Shown here one piece after another: positions 40,978-49,815 of a stretch of 64,000 nt of DNA (position 1 is its first letter; each line of letters opens with the position of its first letter). Position numbers and translations under genes: made by a program. The stretch spans positions 62,001 through 126,000 of the forward strand of contig CBDCTC010000002.1 of NCBI GenBank assembly GCA_965222125.1, written 5' to 3'. This DNA comes from CAZENU01 sp965222125 (GTDB lineage: Bacteria; Chloroflexota; Dehalococcoidia; Lucifugimonadales; CAZENU01). Under the pieces are notes generated by a model. The model was not told the origin of the DNA and made no database searches. It saw only the letters and a list, made by a program, of their open reading frames with translations.

Positions 40978-41880
40978 CTATCCGGCCCTTGGATGCGCTT
41001 TCGCGTACTCTGTCCTGACATGTTCGCTGGTCAGGTGCGTATAGACCTGCGTCGTCGTGATGCTCGCGTGCCCCAGCAGCTCCTGTACGTGCCTCAGCGG
41101 CGCGCCCCCTCGCAGCAGGTGCGTCGCGAAGCTGTGACGGAGCGTATGGGGCGTCACGCGTTTGCGGATGCCCGTCTGCTCGGCCCACCTCTTCAGCACA
41201 AGCCAGAAGCCCTGCCGGCTCAGTCTCTTCCCGCGGCTGTTGAGAAACAACGCGGCGCCGGACTGCGCCTTCGCCAACGCCGGCCTGCCCCGCCCCAGAT
41301 AGGCTCGGAGCAGGTCCGCCGCGCGGTCGTGTATCGGGACCACCCGCTCCTTCGAGCCCTTGCCGAAGCATCTGATCGAACCCTGGTCCAGGCTGACGTC
41401 GTCCAGGTTCAGTGACACCAGCTCCCCGACGCGAATCCCGCTGGCGTAGAGCAACTCCAACATCGCCCTGTCCCGGTCGACCTCGGGGCTGTCCCCGGTC
41501 GGCGCGCTCAGCAGCGCGTCTACCTCGTCGACGGTCAGGGTATCCGGCAGCGACCGGCCCAGCTTGGGTGAGCTGACGTTGTCCGTCGGATCGGTATCGA
41601 CGACGCCCTCTTCGATCAGGAAGGCGAACAGCGACTTCGCCGACGCCACCTTGCGGGCGCGCGTCGTATCGGAGTATCCGCGGCTGTGAAGCTCGAGCAG
41701 ATACGAGGCGATCGTGTGGGCGTCGACCGCGCTCCAACCCCTCGTCTCCGAGTCCGGCGCGCGCTCGCCTACGAACTCTGCGAGCTGGCCAAGGTCGTTG
41801 CGGTAGGCCGCCACGGTGTTCGGGGACACGCCTCGTTCCACCGTCATGTAGCTCAGGAAACGGTCGATGCTCTCGCGCAT
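40978..41880 (-). CDS. Tyrosine recombinase XerC/XerD
   Basis: The 300-residue protein has an N-terminal SAM-like core-binding domain (YMTVERGVSPNTVAAYRNDL) and a catalytic domain with Arg in GIRVGELVSL, Lys in GKGSKERVVP, HTLRHSFATHLL, LLGHASITTTQVYTH with the nucleophile Tyr. Length and all six catalytic residues fit the chromosome-dimer resolvases acting at dif. It is more XerD-like than phage-like, and no mobile-element context surrounds it, so a housekeeping role is favoured. Confidence 0.88.
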   Translation of the reverse strand: MRESIDRFLSYMTVERGVSPNTVAAYRNDLGQLAEFVGERAPDSETRGWSAVDAHTIASYLLELHSRGYSDTTRARKVASAKSLFAFLIEEGVVDTDPTDNVSSPKLGRSLPDTLTVDEVDALLSAPTGDSPEVDRDRAMLELLYASGIRVGELVSLNLDDVSLDQGSIRCFGKGSKERVVPIHDRAADLLRAYLGRGRPALAKAQSGAALFLNSRGKRLSRQGFWLVLKRWAEQTGIRKRVTPHTLRHSFATHLLRGGAPLRHVQELLGHASITTTQVYTHLTSEHVRTEYAKAHPRAG

Positions 41881-41990
41881 GGTAGTCGTAGGGGCTCCTG
41901 TCCGTACGCCATTCTAGCACGGGGTTTCCCGGCTCCGGCAAGCGAATGGGGCCGTCCACCGCTTGGGCGAGCCGGCCGACGGGGCCGCCG

Positions 41991-42776
41991 CTAGATGATG
42001 TGCTTGGTGCCGCGCAGTCGGGGGAAGATCTGGCCCCGGATGACGATCCTGTAGATCAGGTAGGTGGCGACGATCATGAAGCCGCTGACCACGGCGTCCA
42101 TGATGTAGTGGTTGCCGGTCACGATGATCGACGCGAGCGTCGCGGTCGGGTAGACGACGCCGAGAACCTTCAGCACCGCGCCGCCGTGGCGGAACAGCAA
42201 CACCCCCAGGAGCGTCGACCAGGCGAAGTGCAGGCTCGGCATCGCGGCGAAGATGTTGTAGTACGACAGCTCGTCGCGAACGTCGAACCACGCGGGGCCG
42301 TAGTCCTTGATCGAGTCGACGAAGCCGTCCATCATCCGCGGCGGCGCGAGGGGAAACAGGCTGAACACCACGAGCGCCACCGCAAGGCTGAGCATAACGA
42401 TGCTCCGGTAGTAGAAGTACCGGTCGCGGTCGCGTATGTAGTAGCCGAGGGCTATGGTCAGGATCGCAGGAACGAAGGTGATGATGTAGAGCCAGTTGAA
42501 CAGCGCCATCAGCCACTGGCCGCTCTGGATGGCCCAGTTCTGGATCTGAGGCTCCCAGAAGAAGCCGCGGGACGTCTCGAAGGCGATCAGCGTGCCGGCG
42601 TTCTCGATGGCGGCCTCTTCGATGTCCGTCACGAGCACCTTGCGGACGCTCATGAACAGGAGGTAGCCGCCCAGGACGATGAAGACCTCTCGGACATGCG
42701 CAAGAGCGCCGCCCCGGTCCATCAGCCTTCTGAACAGATCTGTCAGCTTAGTCGAGTGTGTGATCTGCGCCCACAT
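41991..42776 (-). CDS. PAP2-superfamily membrane phosphatase/transferase
   Basis: The 261-residue protein has about six membrane segments. The C-terminal half carries the PAP2 motifs AAMPSLHFAWS and GNHYIMDAVVSG with the catalytic His residues. The N-terminal motif reads PLAPPRMM, a pattern of the PAP2_3/inositolphosphotransferase-like branch. It would dephosphorylate or transfer lipid phosphate groups at the outer membrane face. No linked lipid gene is adjacent. Confidence 0.82.
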   Translation of the reverse strand: MWAQITHSTKLTDLFRRLMDRGGALAHVREVFIVLGGYLLFMSVRKVLVTDIEEAAIENAGTLIAFETSRGFFWEPQIQNWAIQSGQWLMALFNWLYIITFVPAILTIALGYYIRDRDRYFYYRSIVMLSLAVALVVFSLFPLAPPRMMDGFVDSIKDYGPAWFDVRDELSYYNIFAAMPSLHFAWSTLLGVLLFRHGGAVLKVLGVVYPTATLASIIVTGNHYIMDAVVSGFMIVATYLIYRIVIRGQIFPRLRGTKHII

Positions 42777-42992
42777 TGCGGTCGAACCCGCCGGACTCCT
42801 GAGACGGCCCGGCGGTGCATCCCCCCAACGGCCATACCAGGAAATTATAGGGTGGCGGGCTTGAACCGGTCAACACGCGTACGCCCAATAAGAAACCGAT
42901 CGGTTGTGAGGTGCCGTGTACAAATTGACACCCGGCATGGGCCCTACTACGCTTGGGTTCACAAGCTCGCCAGCGGCATCGGAGAGGCGCGA

Positions 42993-43701
42993 TTGAGGCG
43001 AACCGCAAGTAGATTGGCCATGATCGTCTCGCTCGCACTCGCCGGATGCGATTCGAGGGCCGACGAGCCCATTGCCACACCCGTGGCGGATCGAACACCG
43101 GTCAGCGCCAATACCGACGCGATAGACATTCGGGACGGCGATTGCATCAATTCGACCATGGCCGAAGGCGTCAGCACCGAGTCGGCGGTGGTCGTGCCGT
43201 GCGGCGAGGCATGGCAGTACCGCGCGCTCAACTCGTTCGACGTCGCCGACGGCGACCGTTACCCGGGAAAGTATGTCTTCGAGCAACGAGCGTACGAAAG
43301 CTGCGACCGGCGATACAATCAGATTCTATTCCCAGACGACGAGTCCTGGTACCTCGGCTATCGGACGGTGAATTGTCTACAGGACAGCTTCGGGCTGGCA
43401 AGTGGCGACCCCGGTAAGTTGGACCGCCTGGTTGACTTCACTTTGCTGAGTTTCGGAGAGTGCTTTAACGAAGCGCCTGAGACCGGTGACCTGATGGTCG
43501 AGCTGGTAGACTGCTCCGGCGACTGGGAGCTCCGGGTGCTCAACTCATTCGACTTCGCCGAGACCGACCGCTACCCGGCGAGCACGTCTTCGAGGAGCTA
43601 GCGCACGAGAACTGCGACCGGCAGTATGACGTCTTCCACTACCCCACTAGAGAGTCCTGGGAATCAGGGGCCGGACGGTTACCTGTCTTCAGAAGAACTA
43701 G
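42993..43701 (+). pseudogene. Lipoprotein with two septum-formation-like repeats, frameshifted
   Basis: A TTG at 42993 follows GGAGAGG by 5 bases and opens a signal peptide with lipobox LALAGC. The mature part has two copies of one domain: GDCINSTMAEGV to WYLGYRTVNCLQ, then GECFNEAPETGD to a matching end. They resemble the Septum_form family. In the second copy the frame is lost at DRYP near 43577, where one base is missing compared with the first copy. The sequence continues one frame over as GEHVFEELAHENCDRQYDVFHYP. A second shift near 43670 restores the expected ending RTVTCLQKN with TAG at 43699-43701. The gene is therefore decayed, or the sequence has two local errors. Confidence 0.65.
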
Positions 43702-43725
43702 AGACCGTGGGCCGCGACGATCCGC

Positions 43726-43756
43726 TTGACACATCTGGCGGCGATTCCTTTAGAAT
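43726..43756 (+). promoter_or_regulatory. Promoter for lgt
   Basis: A perfect TTGACA (43726-43731) and TAGAAT (43751-43756) are separated by 19 bases. Transcription would start near 43763, about 45 bases before the lgt ATG at 43807. Confidence 0.6.
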
Positions 43757-43806
43757 CGGCGAGTACGCCGACCCAAAGGTTGGCGGCGAGGACCGGAACA
43801 GAGAAT

Positions 43807-44670
43807 ATGGTCGAGATCGGCATTCACCCCAACCTCTTCTCCGCCGACTTCCTGCAGGGGCTGACGATGAGCTGGCACGGCTTCTACAGTTTTGTGGCCG
43901 TGGCGACCGCCGTGCTACTCGTGGGTCGGCTGGCGCCGCTCCGCGGGATCGACCCGGACGCCGTATACTCGATCGCGATCTGGGCGATCGTTGGCGGCTT
44001 TTTCGGGGCGCGGCTCGCTTTCATCGTCGACAACTGGGACATCTACCAGCACAGGCCAGAGGAGTTCCTGTACGTATGGCAGGGCGGCCTCGCGGTATGG
44101 GGCGGCATGATCGGCGGCTTCGTGGGCGGAGTGGCGGCGGCGCTGGTCTCCAAGCAGCCCGTCGGACGCATCGCCGACCTGGCCGCGCCCGCGCTGCTTC
44201 TCGGCCTTACAATCGGCCGGGTGGGCGACATCGTGAACGGCGAGCACTGCGCCAAGGGCGCTGAGCTCATCGGGTTCGTCTGGACCAACGACGCCTCGCC
44301 AGCGCGGTTCATCCCTTGCCAGTCGGGCTGGGGCGTTGGGAACGCCGCGCACGGTGTGATCGTCTACGAGATGCTGTGGAACGCGGCGGCTGTGGCCGTC
44401 GTCTGGTGGCTATGGGGCCGCCTGAAGCCCGACGGCATGGTGTTCGCGGCGGCGACGGGGCTCTACGCCGTCGGCCGCTTCTGGACGATGTTCTTCCGGG
44501 ACGAGAACCAGTACGTCCTCGACCTGGTGCAGGCCCAGCTCATCTCCGTACTGATACTCGTAGTCGTGGTGCCGCTGCTGCTGGCGCGGGCCAGGCTCGC
44601 CGAAGCCGCCGCGGAGCCGGCCGGGCCGGCCGCTCGGGTGCCCCGCGCGCAACGACGACGCAGGCGGTAG
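43807..44670 (+). CDS. lgt: Prolipoprotein diacylglyceryl transferase
   Basis: The protein has 287 residues from ATG 43807; an upstream ATG-like start at 43726 overlaps the promoter and is rejected. It has seven membrane segments and Lgt motifs: SWHGFYSF, GLAVWGGMIGGFVGG, LTIGRVGDIVNGEHCAK and WTMFFRDENQY. The usual GRxGNxxNGE reads GRVGDIVNGE, so Asn is Asp. It attaches diacylglycerol from phosphatidylglycerol to the lipobox Cys. Its tail is Arg-rich. It converges on recJ with 9 bases between. Confidence 0.9.
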   Translation: MVEIGIHPNLFSADFLQGLTMSWHGFYSFVAVATAVLLVGRLAPLRGIDPDAVYSIAIWAIVGGFFGARLAFIVDNWDIYQHRPEEFLYVWQGGLAVWGGMIGGFVGGVAAALVSKQPVGRIADLAAPALLLGLTIGRVGDIVNGEHCAKGAELIGFVWTNDASPARFIPCQSGWGVGNAAHGVIVYEMLWNAAAVAVVWWLWGRLKPDGMVFAAATGLYAVGRFWTMFFRDENQYVLDLVQAQLISVLILVVVVPLLLARARLAEAAAEPAGPAARVPRAQRRRRR

Positions 44671-44679
44671 CCGCCGCAG

Positions 44680-46401
44680 TCAGCTCCGCACGACCCGACG
44701 CCGGCCGGCCTCGGCGAAGTCGACAACCTCCAGCTCCAGCGACGGCGTCGATCCCCAGTCGTTCATCGTCGCCTTGTACACCACGTCTATGTCCTCGCCG
44801 GACGCCGCCGGCCGGTCGCCCTGCTTGAACGCGATTGCGCCCCAGGCACGGCCGCCGTGGCCGACCCGCATCTTCAGATGGTCGGAGGCCTGCCCCACCC
44901 GCCTGGCCTCCAGAATCCTGGCCCTTCTCGTCAGGAACACCGGCTGCGGGTTCCCCGCGCCGAAGGGCCGCATCCGCTGGATGAAGCCGAGGTTGCGCTG
45001 GTTCAAAACGGCCGGCGATATCTCGCAGTCCACGTCGAGCGACGGCTCCGCCCTGGCGAAGACGGCGTCCTCGGCTACGGCCTCGAGACCCGCCTTCAGT
45101 CGCGGGAGATCGGCCGAGTCCATCGAGAACCCCGCCGCCTGCGGATGGCCGCCGAACCGGTGCAGCAGACCGCTGTTCCTTTCTAGCGCCTCGACGATAT
45201 TGAACCCCGGAACGCTCCGCGCGCTGGCCCTGCAGGACCCGTCCTCGACCGCGACCGCCACGGCCGGCCGGCCGTAGCGCTCCGCGAGACTGTTGGCGAC
45301 CAGTCCCAGGATGCCGGGCAGCCAGACGTCGCTCTCGACCACCAGCACCGGGGAAATCGCGTCCGAGAACGACCCGACCTGCGCCACGGCCTCGTCGATG
45401 GCCTCGCGGGACAGCACCTTCCTCTCGTCGTTCATGCGCTCCAGCTCGGCCGCCAGAGGAGCGGCCTCCTGCGGGCTGGAGGCCGTGAGCAGCCGCAGGC
45501 TCAACGACGCGTCCCCCAGGCGTCCCGCGGCGTTCAGCCTCGGAATTATCTTGAACGACAGCGACTCCTCGTCGAGGCCGCCGGGCGTCAGGCCGGACCT
45601 CGCGATGATCGCCTTCAGACCGGGATGGTCCGTGCGGTTCATGCACTCGAGCCCGGTCCTCACGATATACCGGTTCTCGCCCGTCAGCGGCGCGACGTCC
45701 GCCACCGTGCCCAGCGACGCCAGCTCGAACAGCCGGTCGGGCAGGGGCAGGCCCTGGTTGCTGTACATCGCCTGGGCCAGCTTGAGCGCGATTCCGACGC
45801 CGGTCAGGGAGGCATGCGGGTAGAAGGAGTCGGCGCGGCCCGGGTTCACCACGGCGGCGGCCGGAGGCAGTCGCTCTCCGACTGTGTGGTGGTCCGTAAT
45901 CACCGTGTCGATCCCCAGCGTCGACGCCAGCGACACCTGGTCGTCGGAGTCCACACCGCAATCGACGGTCACCAATACAGACGCTCCTGCATCGCGTAGT
46001 CGCCTCACGGCCCCGTCGTTGAGTCCGTGCCCCTCGACGACCCGGTCCGGTATGTAGGGGACCGACTTCAGGCCGAGCCCGCTGAAGGCCTCGACCAGCA
46101 GCGCGGTCCCGGTGAGGCCGTCGACATCGAAGTCTCCGAACACGGCGACGACTTCGCCGTCTCTCTTCGCCCGACGCAGCCTGTCGAGCGCGCGGCCCAT
46201 GTCCGGCAGCAGCATCGGGTCGTGGAACAGCCTGGCGTCGGGGGTCAGGTATCGGGCGAGGCCGCTGCGGTCACGAATACCGCGGCCATGGACCAGATGG
46301 GCCAGAAACGGCGGCAGTCCGAGCGCCTCGGAGTACCCGGCCGGGGGAGGCGGCCCCAACCGCCACACCTTGTCTCCCTGCTCTGTCACGCCATCTCCCA
46401 C
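44680..46401 (-). CDS. recJ: Single-stranded-DNA-specific exonuclease RecJ
   Basis: The 573-residue protein has the DHH-family motifs AVFGDFDVDGLTGTALL, VTVDCGVDS, VITDHHTVGE and PHASLTGVGIALKLA. DHHA1 follows with RFGGHPQAAGFSM and then an OB-fold (FGAGNPQPVF). It degrades single-stranded DNA 5' to 3' in recombination and mismatch repair. The length is standard. Confidence 0.95.
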   Translation of the reverse strand: MGDGVTEQGDKVWRLGPPPPAGYSEALGLPPFLAHLVHGRGIRDRSGLARYLTPDARLFHDPMLLPDMGRALDRLRRAKRDGEVVAVFGDFDVDGLTGTALLVEAFSGLGLKSVPYIPDRVVEGHGLNDGAVRRLRDAGASVLVTVDCGVDSDDQVSLASTLGIDTVITDHHTVGERLPPAAAVVNPGRADSFYPHASLTGVGIALKLAQAMYSNQGLPLPDRLFELASLGTVADVAPLTGENRYIVRTGLECMNRTDHPGLKAIIARSGLTPGGLDEESLSFKIIPRLNAAGRLGDASLSLRLLTASSPQEAAPLAAELERMNDERKVLSREAIDEAVAQVGSFSDAISPVLVVESDVWLPGILGLVANSLAERYGRPAVAVAVEDGSCRASARSVPGFNIVEALERNSGLLHRFGGHPQAAGFSMDSADLPRLKAGLEAVAEDAVFARAEPSLDVDCEISPAVLNQRNLGFIQRMRPFGAGNPQPVFLTRRARILEARRVGQASDHLKMRVGHGGRAWGAIAFKQGDRPAASGEDIDVVYKATMNDWGSTPSLELEVVDFAEAGRRRVVRS

Positions 46402-46464
46402 TCAGCCGCCGCGGTCGAGAGTCCGAGTGGCGCGCTGCCCGGCTGTTGCACGGTATTGGGCAGC

Positions 46465-47076
46465 TTAAGGAACTGTTTGGCTGCCACAGATGCTCAGGAT
46501 TGTATTCACAAGGGCTTTCAGCTCGGAGCACTGCTCGACTGAGACTCGTAAGTCTTGGCCCTTTAAGATACGCCCGACATCCCGTGCCTTGACGTAATCA
46601 TCGCGCCCTTGCCCGCGACGAAAAACATCTCTGATACGCTGTGACGGAGGGTTGTTGCGGTTGACCCTTTCTGGATCTCCGCTCGGTGCAGACTGTTTGT
46701 GCTTGGCCAATTGTAGGATTCGAGGCCAATATGGGAGAAGCCAGGCTTCGAAATCGAATTGCGCCGCATGAGGATGAAATCTTGGCTCCGGGCCAACCCA
46801 GCTTCTCATCTTCCGTTTGGCATCCGATGCGTCGGAGAAATCGTGTCGATTGGGGCCGGTGTAGACGTCAGTGAGGGCGATTACGTGGTCAGAGGGATTG
46901 GAACCATTCAAGAGCTGGACCACTCTCCTCTTTAATTCATCGCGGGTGATGCGACCGTCAAAGGTGTTGGGAGCGAGGGTCGGCATCCTGCCGGCGAGAC
47001 GCTGCTCCAAGAATGCTCTAAGATGGCCTAAGAACACCTTCTCGGTCTTTCCTTCCGCTATGATGGCGATCCTCAC
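46465..47076 (-). CDS. DUF4276 protein, TOPRIM-like partner of an AAA ATPase
   Basis: The 203-residue protein starts at GTG 47076, overlapping the stop of the ATPase gene as GTGA. It matches the DUF4276 pattern: IIAEGKTEKVFLGHL with the conserved Glu, VIALTDVYTG with Asp, and FHPHAAQFDFEAWLLPYW. The Glu/Asp arrangement is like the metal site of TOPRIM nucleases. Pairs of an AAA/ABC-type ATPase with a small TOPRIM or DUF4276 effector occur in phage-defence loci (PARIS AriA/AriB is the best-known relative in design). The segment looks less GC-rich than its surroundings, consistent with transfer. Confidence 0.75.
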   Translation of the reverse strand: MRIAIIAEGKTEKVFLGHLRAFLEQRLAGRMPTLAPNTFDGRITRDELKRRVVQLLNGSNPSDHVIALTDVYTGPNRHDFSDASDAKRKMRSWVGPEPRFHPHAAQFDFEAWLLPYWPRILQLAKHKQSAPSGDPERVNRNNPPSQRIRDVFRRGQGRDDYVKARDVGRILKGQDLRVSVEQCSELKALVNTILSICGSQTVP

Positions 47077-48221
47077 GCCCTGCCACCCATAGCGCCCATC
47101 TGCCAGACCTCATCCAGACTGTACTCAGCTAGCCACCCATCAAGGTCCAGTGCGTCGCCCCAGGTCATCGATGCCCCGCCCTCATCGCCGATGTCCATAA
47201 CCGCCACTTCACCAGGTTCAAGGAAGCGGATCAGCCGGTCCGAGTGAGTCGCAACTATTATCTGAGTTCGTCCGGAGACCTCACGCATCAGGTCCGCAAG
47301 AAGGGCAAGAAGCTCCGGGTGCAGGCTCACTTCCGGTTCGTCGATCATGGTAACGGCGGACAAGCCCGGACTTTGCAACAGGGAAACAAGCCACAGAAAT
47401 CGCAGGGTGCCTTCCGAGAGCTGGTGCATATAGATTGGATTCCTAAACGCTGTCTCTTTCCAGGTCATCGAGACCATCCCAGCCGCGACAATCGGAAAAC
47501 TGAGTGATTCGAAGCCGGGAAACGCCGCTCTTAGCGAGTCCTCTACGGCCTCATATTTTCCGTCGCCGGACTCGCGCAGGTTGTAGAGGAACGGCGCTAG
47601 GTCCTCGCCATTCTCCCCGGGGAGCGTCGCCGGCCTCAACTGCTGCGGCATCTTTACCGGAGCGCGCGGGCCCACGTCCAAGACGTGATATTGGGTGAGC
47701 GAACTCAGAGTCCGCCTCAAGTCCTCGGGCTGCCGAAACATTCTGGGTACTTGGGAGAGCGCGGATTCAGTGGGGTCGTGCTCCCAACTTGGCCTGACGA
47801 GTCCATGTTCTTGGGGGTCATAGAAACGAATGTCGCCATACAACGACTCGATGTGCTTGAATGGCGCCTGGTATCCTTCCCTGGCTTGGTGCAGGGTCTC
47901 CGTCGAGATCGCATATCCTTGGGATTGGGGCGCCACGCTGAGACGGTATTCGAGCGGCTCATAGTCCGGAACGTCCATCTCGGCGCACAGAACGATATCC
48001 TTCCGACTATCACGGGTGACCACCTCCGAAGCGCCGCCCATTTCGTTCAGCCGACCATTCATGCCCCCCCTTGCGGAAGCTGCCAGCAATGACAGTGCGT
48101 CCATGAAGGAAGTCTTCCCGACTCCGTTGGCGCCAATCAGGGCCATCATTGGGCGCATCTCAATGTCAACGTCGTTCAGACGTCGAAAACCCTCTATCCC
48201 AATACGTCTGATTCTGGGCAT
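47073..48221 (-). CDS. AAA_21/ABC-type ATPase of a putative defence pair
   Basis: The protein has 382 residues from ATG 48221, with AGGAG 8 bases upstream; longer frames to 48317 have no ribosome site. It has the SMC/OLD-like start RIRRIGIEGFRRLNDVDIEM, Walker A LIGANGVGKTSFMDAL, a signature-like region HQLSEGTLRFLWL, Walker B AVTMIDEPEVSLHPELL and the switch ATHSDRLI. No nuclease domain is attached, unlike OLD proteins. The DUF4276 gene directly overlapping downstream would supply the effector. Sensor ATPase is an inference from such pairs. Confidence 0.8.
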   Translation of the reverse strand: MPRIRRIGIEGFRRLNDVDIEMRPMMALIGANGVGKTSFMDALSLLAASARGGMNGRLNEMGGASEVVTRDSRKDIVLCAEMDVPDYEPLEYRLSVAPQSQGYAISTETLHQAREGYQAPFKHIESLYGDIRFYDPQEHGLVRPSWEHDPTESALSQVPRMFRQPEDLRRTLSSLTQYHVLDVGPRAPVKMPQQLRPATLPGENGEDLAPFLYNLRESGDGKYEAVEDSLRAAFPGFESLSFPIVAAGMVSMTWKETAFRNPIYMHQLSEGTLRFLWLVSLLQSPGLSAVTMIDEPEVSLHPELLALLADLMREVSGRTQIIVATHSDRLIRFLEPGEVAVMDIGDEGGASMTWGDALDLDGWLAEYSLDEVWQMGAMGGRA

Positions 48222-48337
48222 GTCCTCGGCTCCTGTCACCATCGAAGCCCGCGTTGCGCGTGCCCAGGCGGGGGCGGTCCTGCTATGATCCGAATCAGCC
48301 TTGGCGCAACCTGCCATCCTCTCAACGGTCAGCCGGA

Positions 48338-49069
48338 TCAGTTCGACTTGGTCCAGAACTCGTGCAGGTCATGAGTGGGCCGCCAGCCGAGGAGACGCTT
48401 CACCTTCTCGTTGTCGAACTTGTTGTGCGGAAGGTCCGCGAAGACGAAGAACGATTCCCAACGCGAGGGCAGCGTATCCAGGTCAACCGACAGGGCCGAC
48501 GCGAACGACCGCCCCGTATCCTCCCACGTCAGCGAGAAGGGCGTGAGGTCCTGGCCAAGCTCCGACCCCTCCTCCGGGTGACGGAAGTTGTAGAAGAACA
48601 GACCGATCACGTACACGTCGTGGTTGCGGGTGAAGACGCGGCAGATCTCGTGTCCCACCGACTTCGTCAGCGCGTAGAGATTCGTGCCGGGCTGCGCCGG
48701 AATGTCGGGCCCGACGTCGTAGTCGAAGCGCTCGTAGGTCGCGCCCGACAGCGTGAAGTGAGGACCGGTGTTGACGACCCTCCGGACGCCGTGCGTCACC
48801 GCGGCGGTCATCACGTTGTAGCAGCCCCGCGCGTTGACGTCGAACGCGATCTTCCGATCGTCCCGGAGAACCGACAGGTTGATGATCGCGTCCATCCCCT
48901 CCGCCGCGGCGACGACGGCGTCCAGGTCGGCGACGTCTATCTTGCGGTACTCGTGCGGGCTTCCCTCCAGGTCGTTGACGTCGCTCAGGCGCAGCTCATG
49001 CTCCCCCTCGAGCGCCCTGATGACGTGGGGGCCCATTGCCCCGTTCGCCCCGTAGATGGCGACCTTCAT
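48338..49069 (-). CDS. NAD(P)-dependent epimerase/dehydratase (extended SDR)
   Basis: The 243-residue protein starts at ATG 49069. It has the Rossmann motif VAIYGANGAMGPHVI and IDVADLDAV, and the catalytic Tyr-x3-Lys in LYALTKSVGHEIC. Residues FYNFRHPEEG lie near the substrate pocket. It probably acts on a nucleotide sugar or sugar lactone. The gene overlaps the upstream SDR gene by 4 bases (ATGA), so the two are co-translated. Confidence 0.82.
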   Translation of the reverse strand: MKVAIYGANGAMGPHVIRALEGEHELRLSDVNDLEGSPHEYRKIDVADLDAVVAAAEGMDAIINLSVLRDDRKIAFDVNARGCYNVMTAAVTHGVRRVVNTGPHFTLSGATYERFDYDVGPDIPAQPGTNLYALTKSVGHEICRVFTRNHDVYVIGLFFYNFRHPEEGSELGQDLTPFSLTWEDTGRSFASALSVDLDTLPSRWESFFVFADLPHNKFDNEKVKRLLGWRPTHDLHEFWTKSN

Positions 49070-49779
49070 GACGCCGTCTCCAGGACGGACCGGAAACCCA
49101 TCCGGGTACGCGCGTTGGAGGTCGCGAACCGGGCGCCGGGTACGTCGGACTGTATGTGGTACAGCTGCCACTCGAACGGGTCGGGCATCAGGGTCCACCG
49201 GAAGTCGTCGCTGACCTTCGAGGTCAGGGCGAGCTCGACCGCCCGCACAGCGTCCTCGACCAGCAGCGAAGATGACGACGCTGGCTTGCCGTCCCAGACA
49301 ATGTCGCCGAGCCGAAGGCAGACGACGGCCAGCCGCTGCTCGCGGGCGAACTCCCGGCACACGTACTCGCCCAGGTGGTGGGACAGGTCGTCCAGGCTCG
49401 TCGTCGGCTCGGGTCTCCACTGCTCTGTGACGGTGTACTCCTCGGGATACGTGTGGAACAGGGCCAGAGAGCTGAGGTAGACCACCCTCCGCACGCCGGC
49501 GTTGGACGCCGCCCTGAGGAGGTTGTACGTGCAATAGGCCGCCTCGTCCAGCCGGTCCGAGGCGCAGGCATCCGGGTCCGTCCCGCCCCAGTGGACGATG
49601 GCGTCTACGTCGCGGACCAGCTCCTCCGTCGCGGCGTCGTGTCCGAGACCGCATACGACCAGCCCGGGCGCCCGCGGGTCGGCTCTGCGGTCGGTCGTGA
49701 CGACTTCGTGGGACGCCGCGAGGTCACGCGCCAGCCGCGCCGGCAACCCGTCGACCGCCGATGTGACCAGCAGCTTCAC
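49066..49779 (-). CDS. Extended-SDR-like protein with eroded cofactor and catalytic motifs
   Basis: The 237-residue protein follows the epimerase fold (VDAIVHWGGTDP, NAGVRRVVYLSSLALFHTY, VVCLRLGDIVWDG). Two key motifs are altered. The Gly-rich loop expected after LLVT reads SAVDGLPARLA. The Tyr-x3-Lys position reads SHHLGEYVCREF. It is probably unable to bind NAD or catalyse in the usual way. The downstream, overlapping gene is an intact SDR, so this one may be a non-catalytic partner or a diverging duplicate. Confidence 0.65.
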   Translation of the reverse strand: MKLLVTSAVDGLPARLARDLAASHEVVTTDRRADPRAPGLVVCGLGHDAATEELVRDVDAIVHWGGTDPDACASDRLDEAAYCTYNLLRAASNAGVRRVVYLSSLALFHTYPEEYTVTEQWRPEPTTSLDDLSHHLGEYVCREFAREQRLAVVCLRLGDIVWDGKPASSSSLLVEDAVRAVELALTSKVSDDFRWTLMPDPFEWQLYHIQSDVPGARFATSNARTRMGFRSVLETAS

Positions 49780-49815
49780 GAGAGTCCTGACCCCGCTTCG
49801 ATTGGACGCATGGCG

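Noticed and set aside
40978..41880. Phage or island integrase
   Set aside because: Length and motifs are XerC/D-like, the neighbours are uvrC and PAP2 genes, and no attachment-site repeats or phage genes were seen.
44670..44680. Rho-independent terminators between convergent genes here and elsewhere
   Set aside because: No stem followed by a T-run was found in the intergenic gaps I examined, so none is reported.
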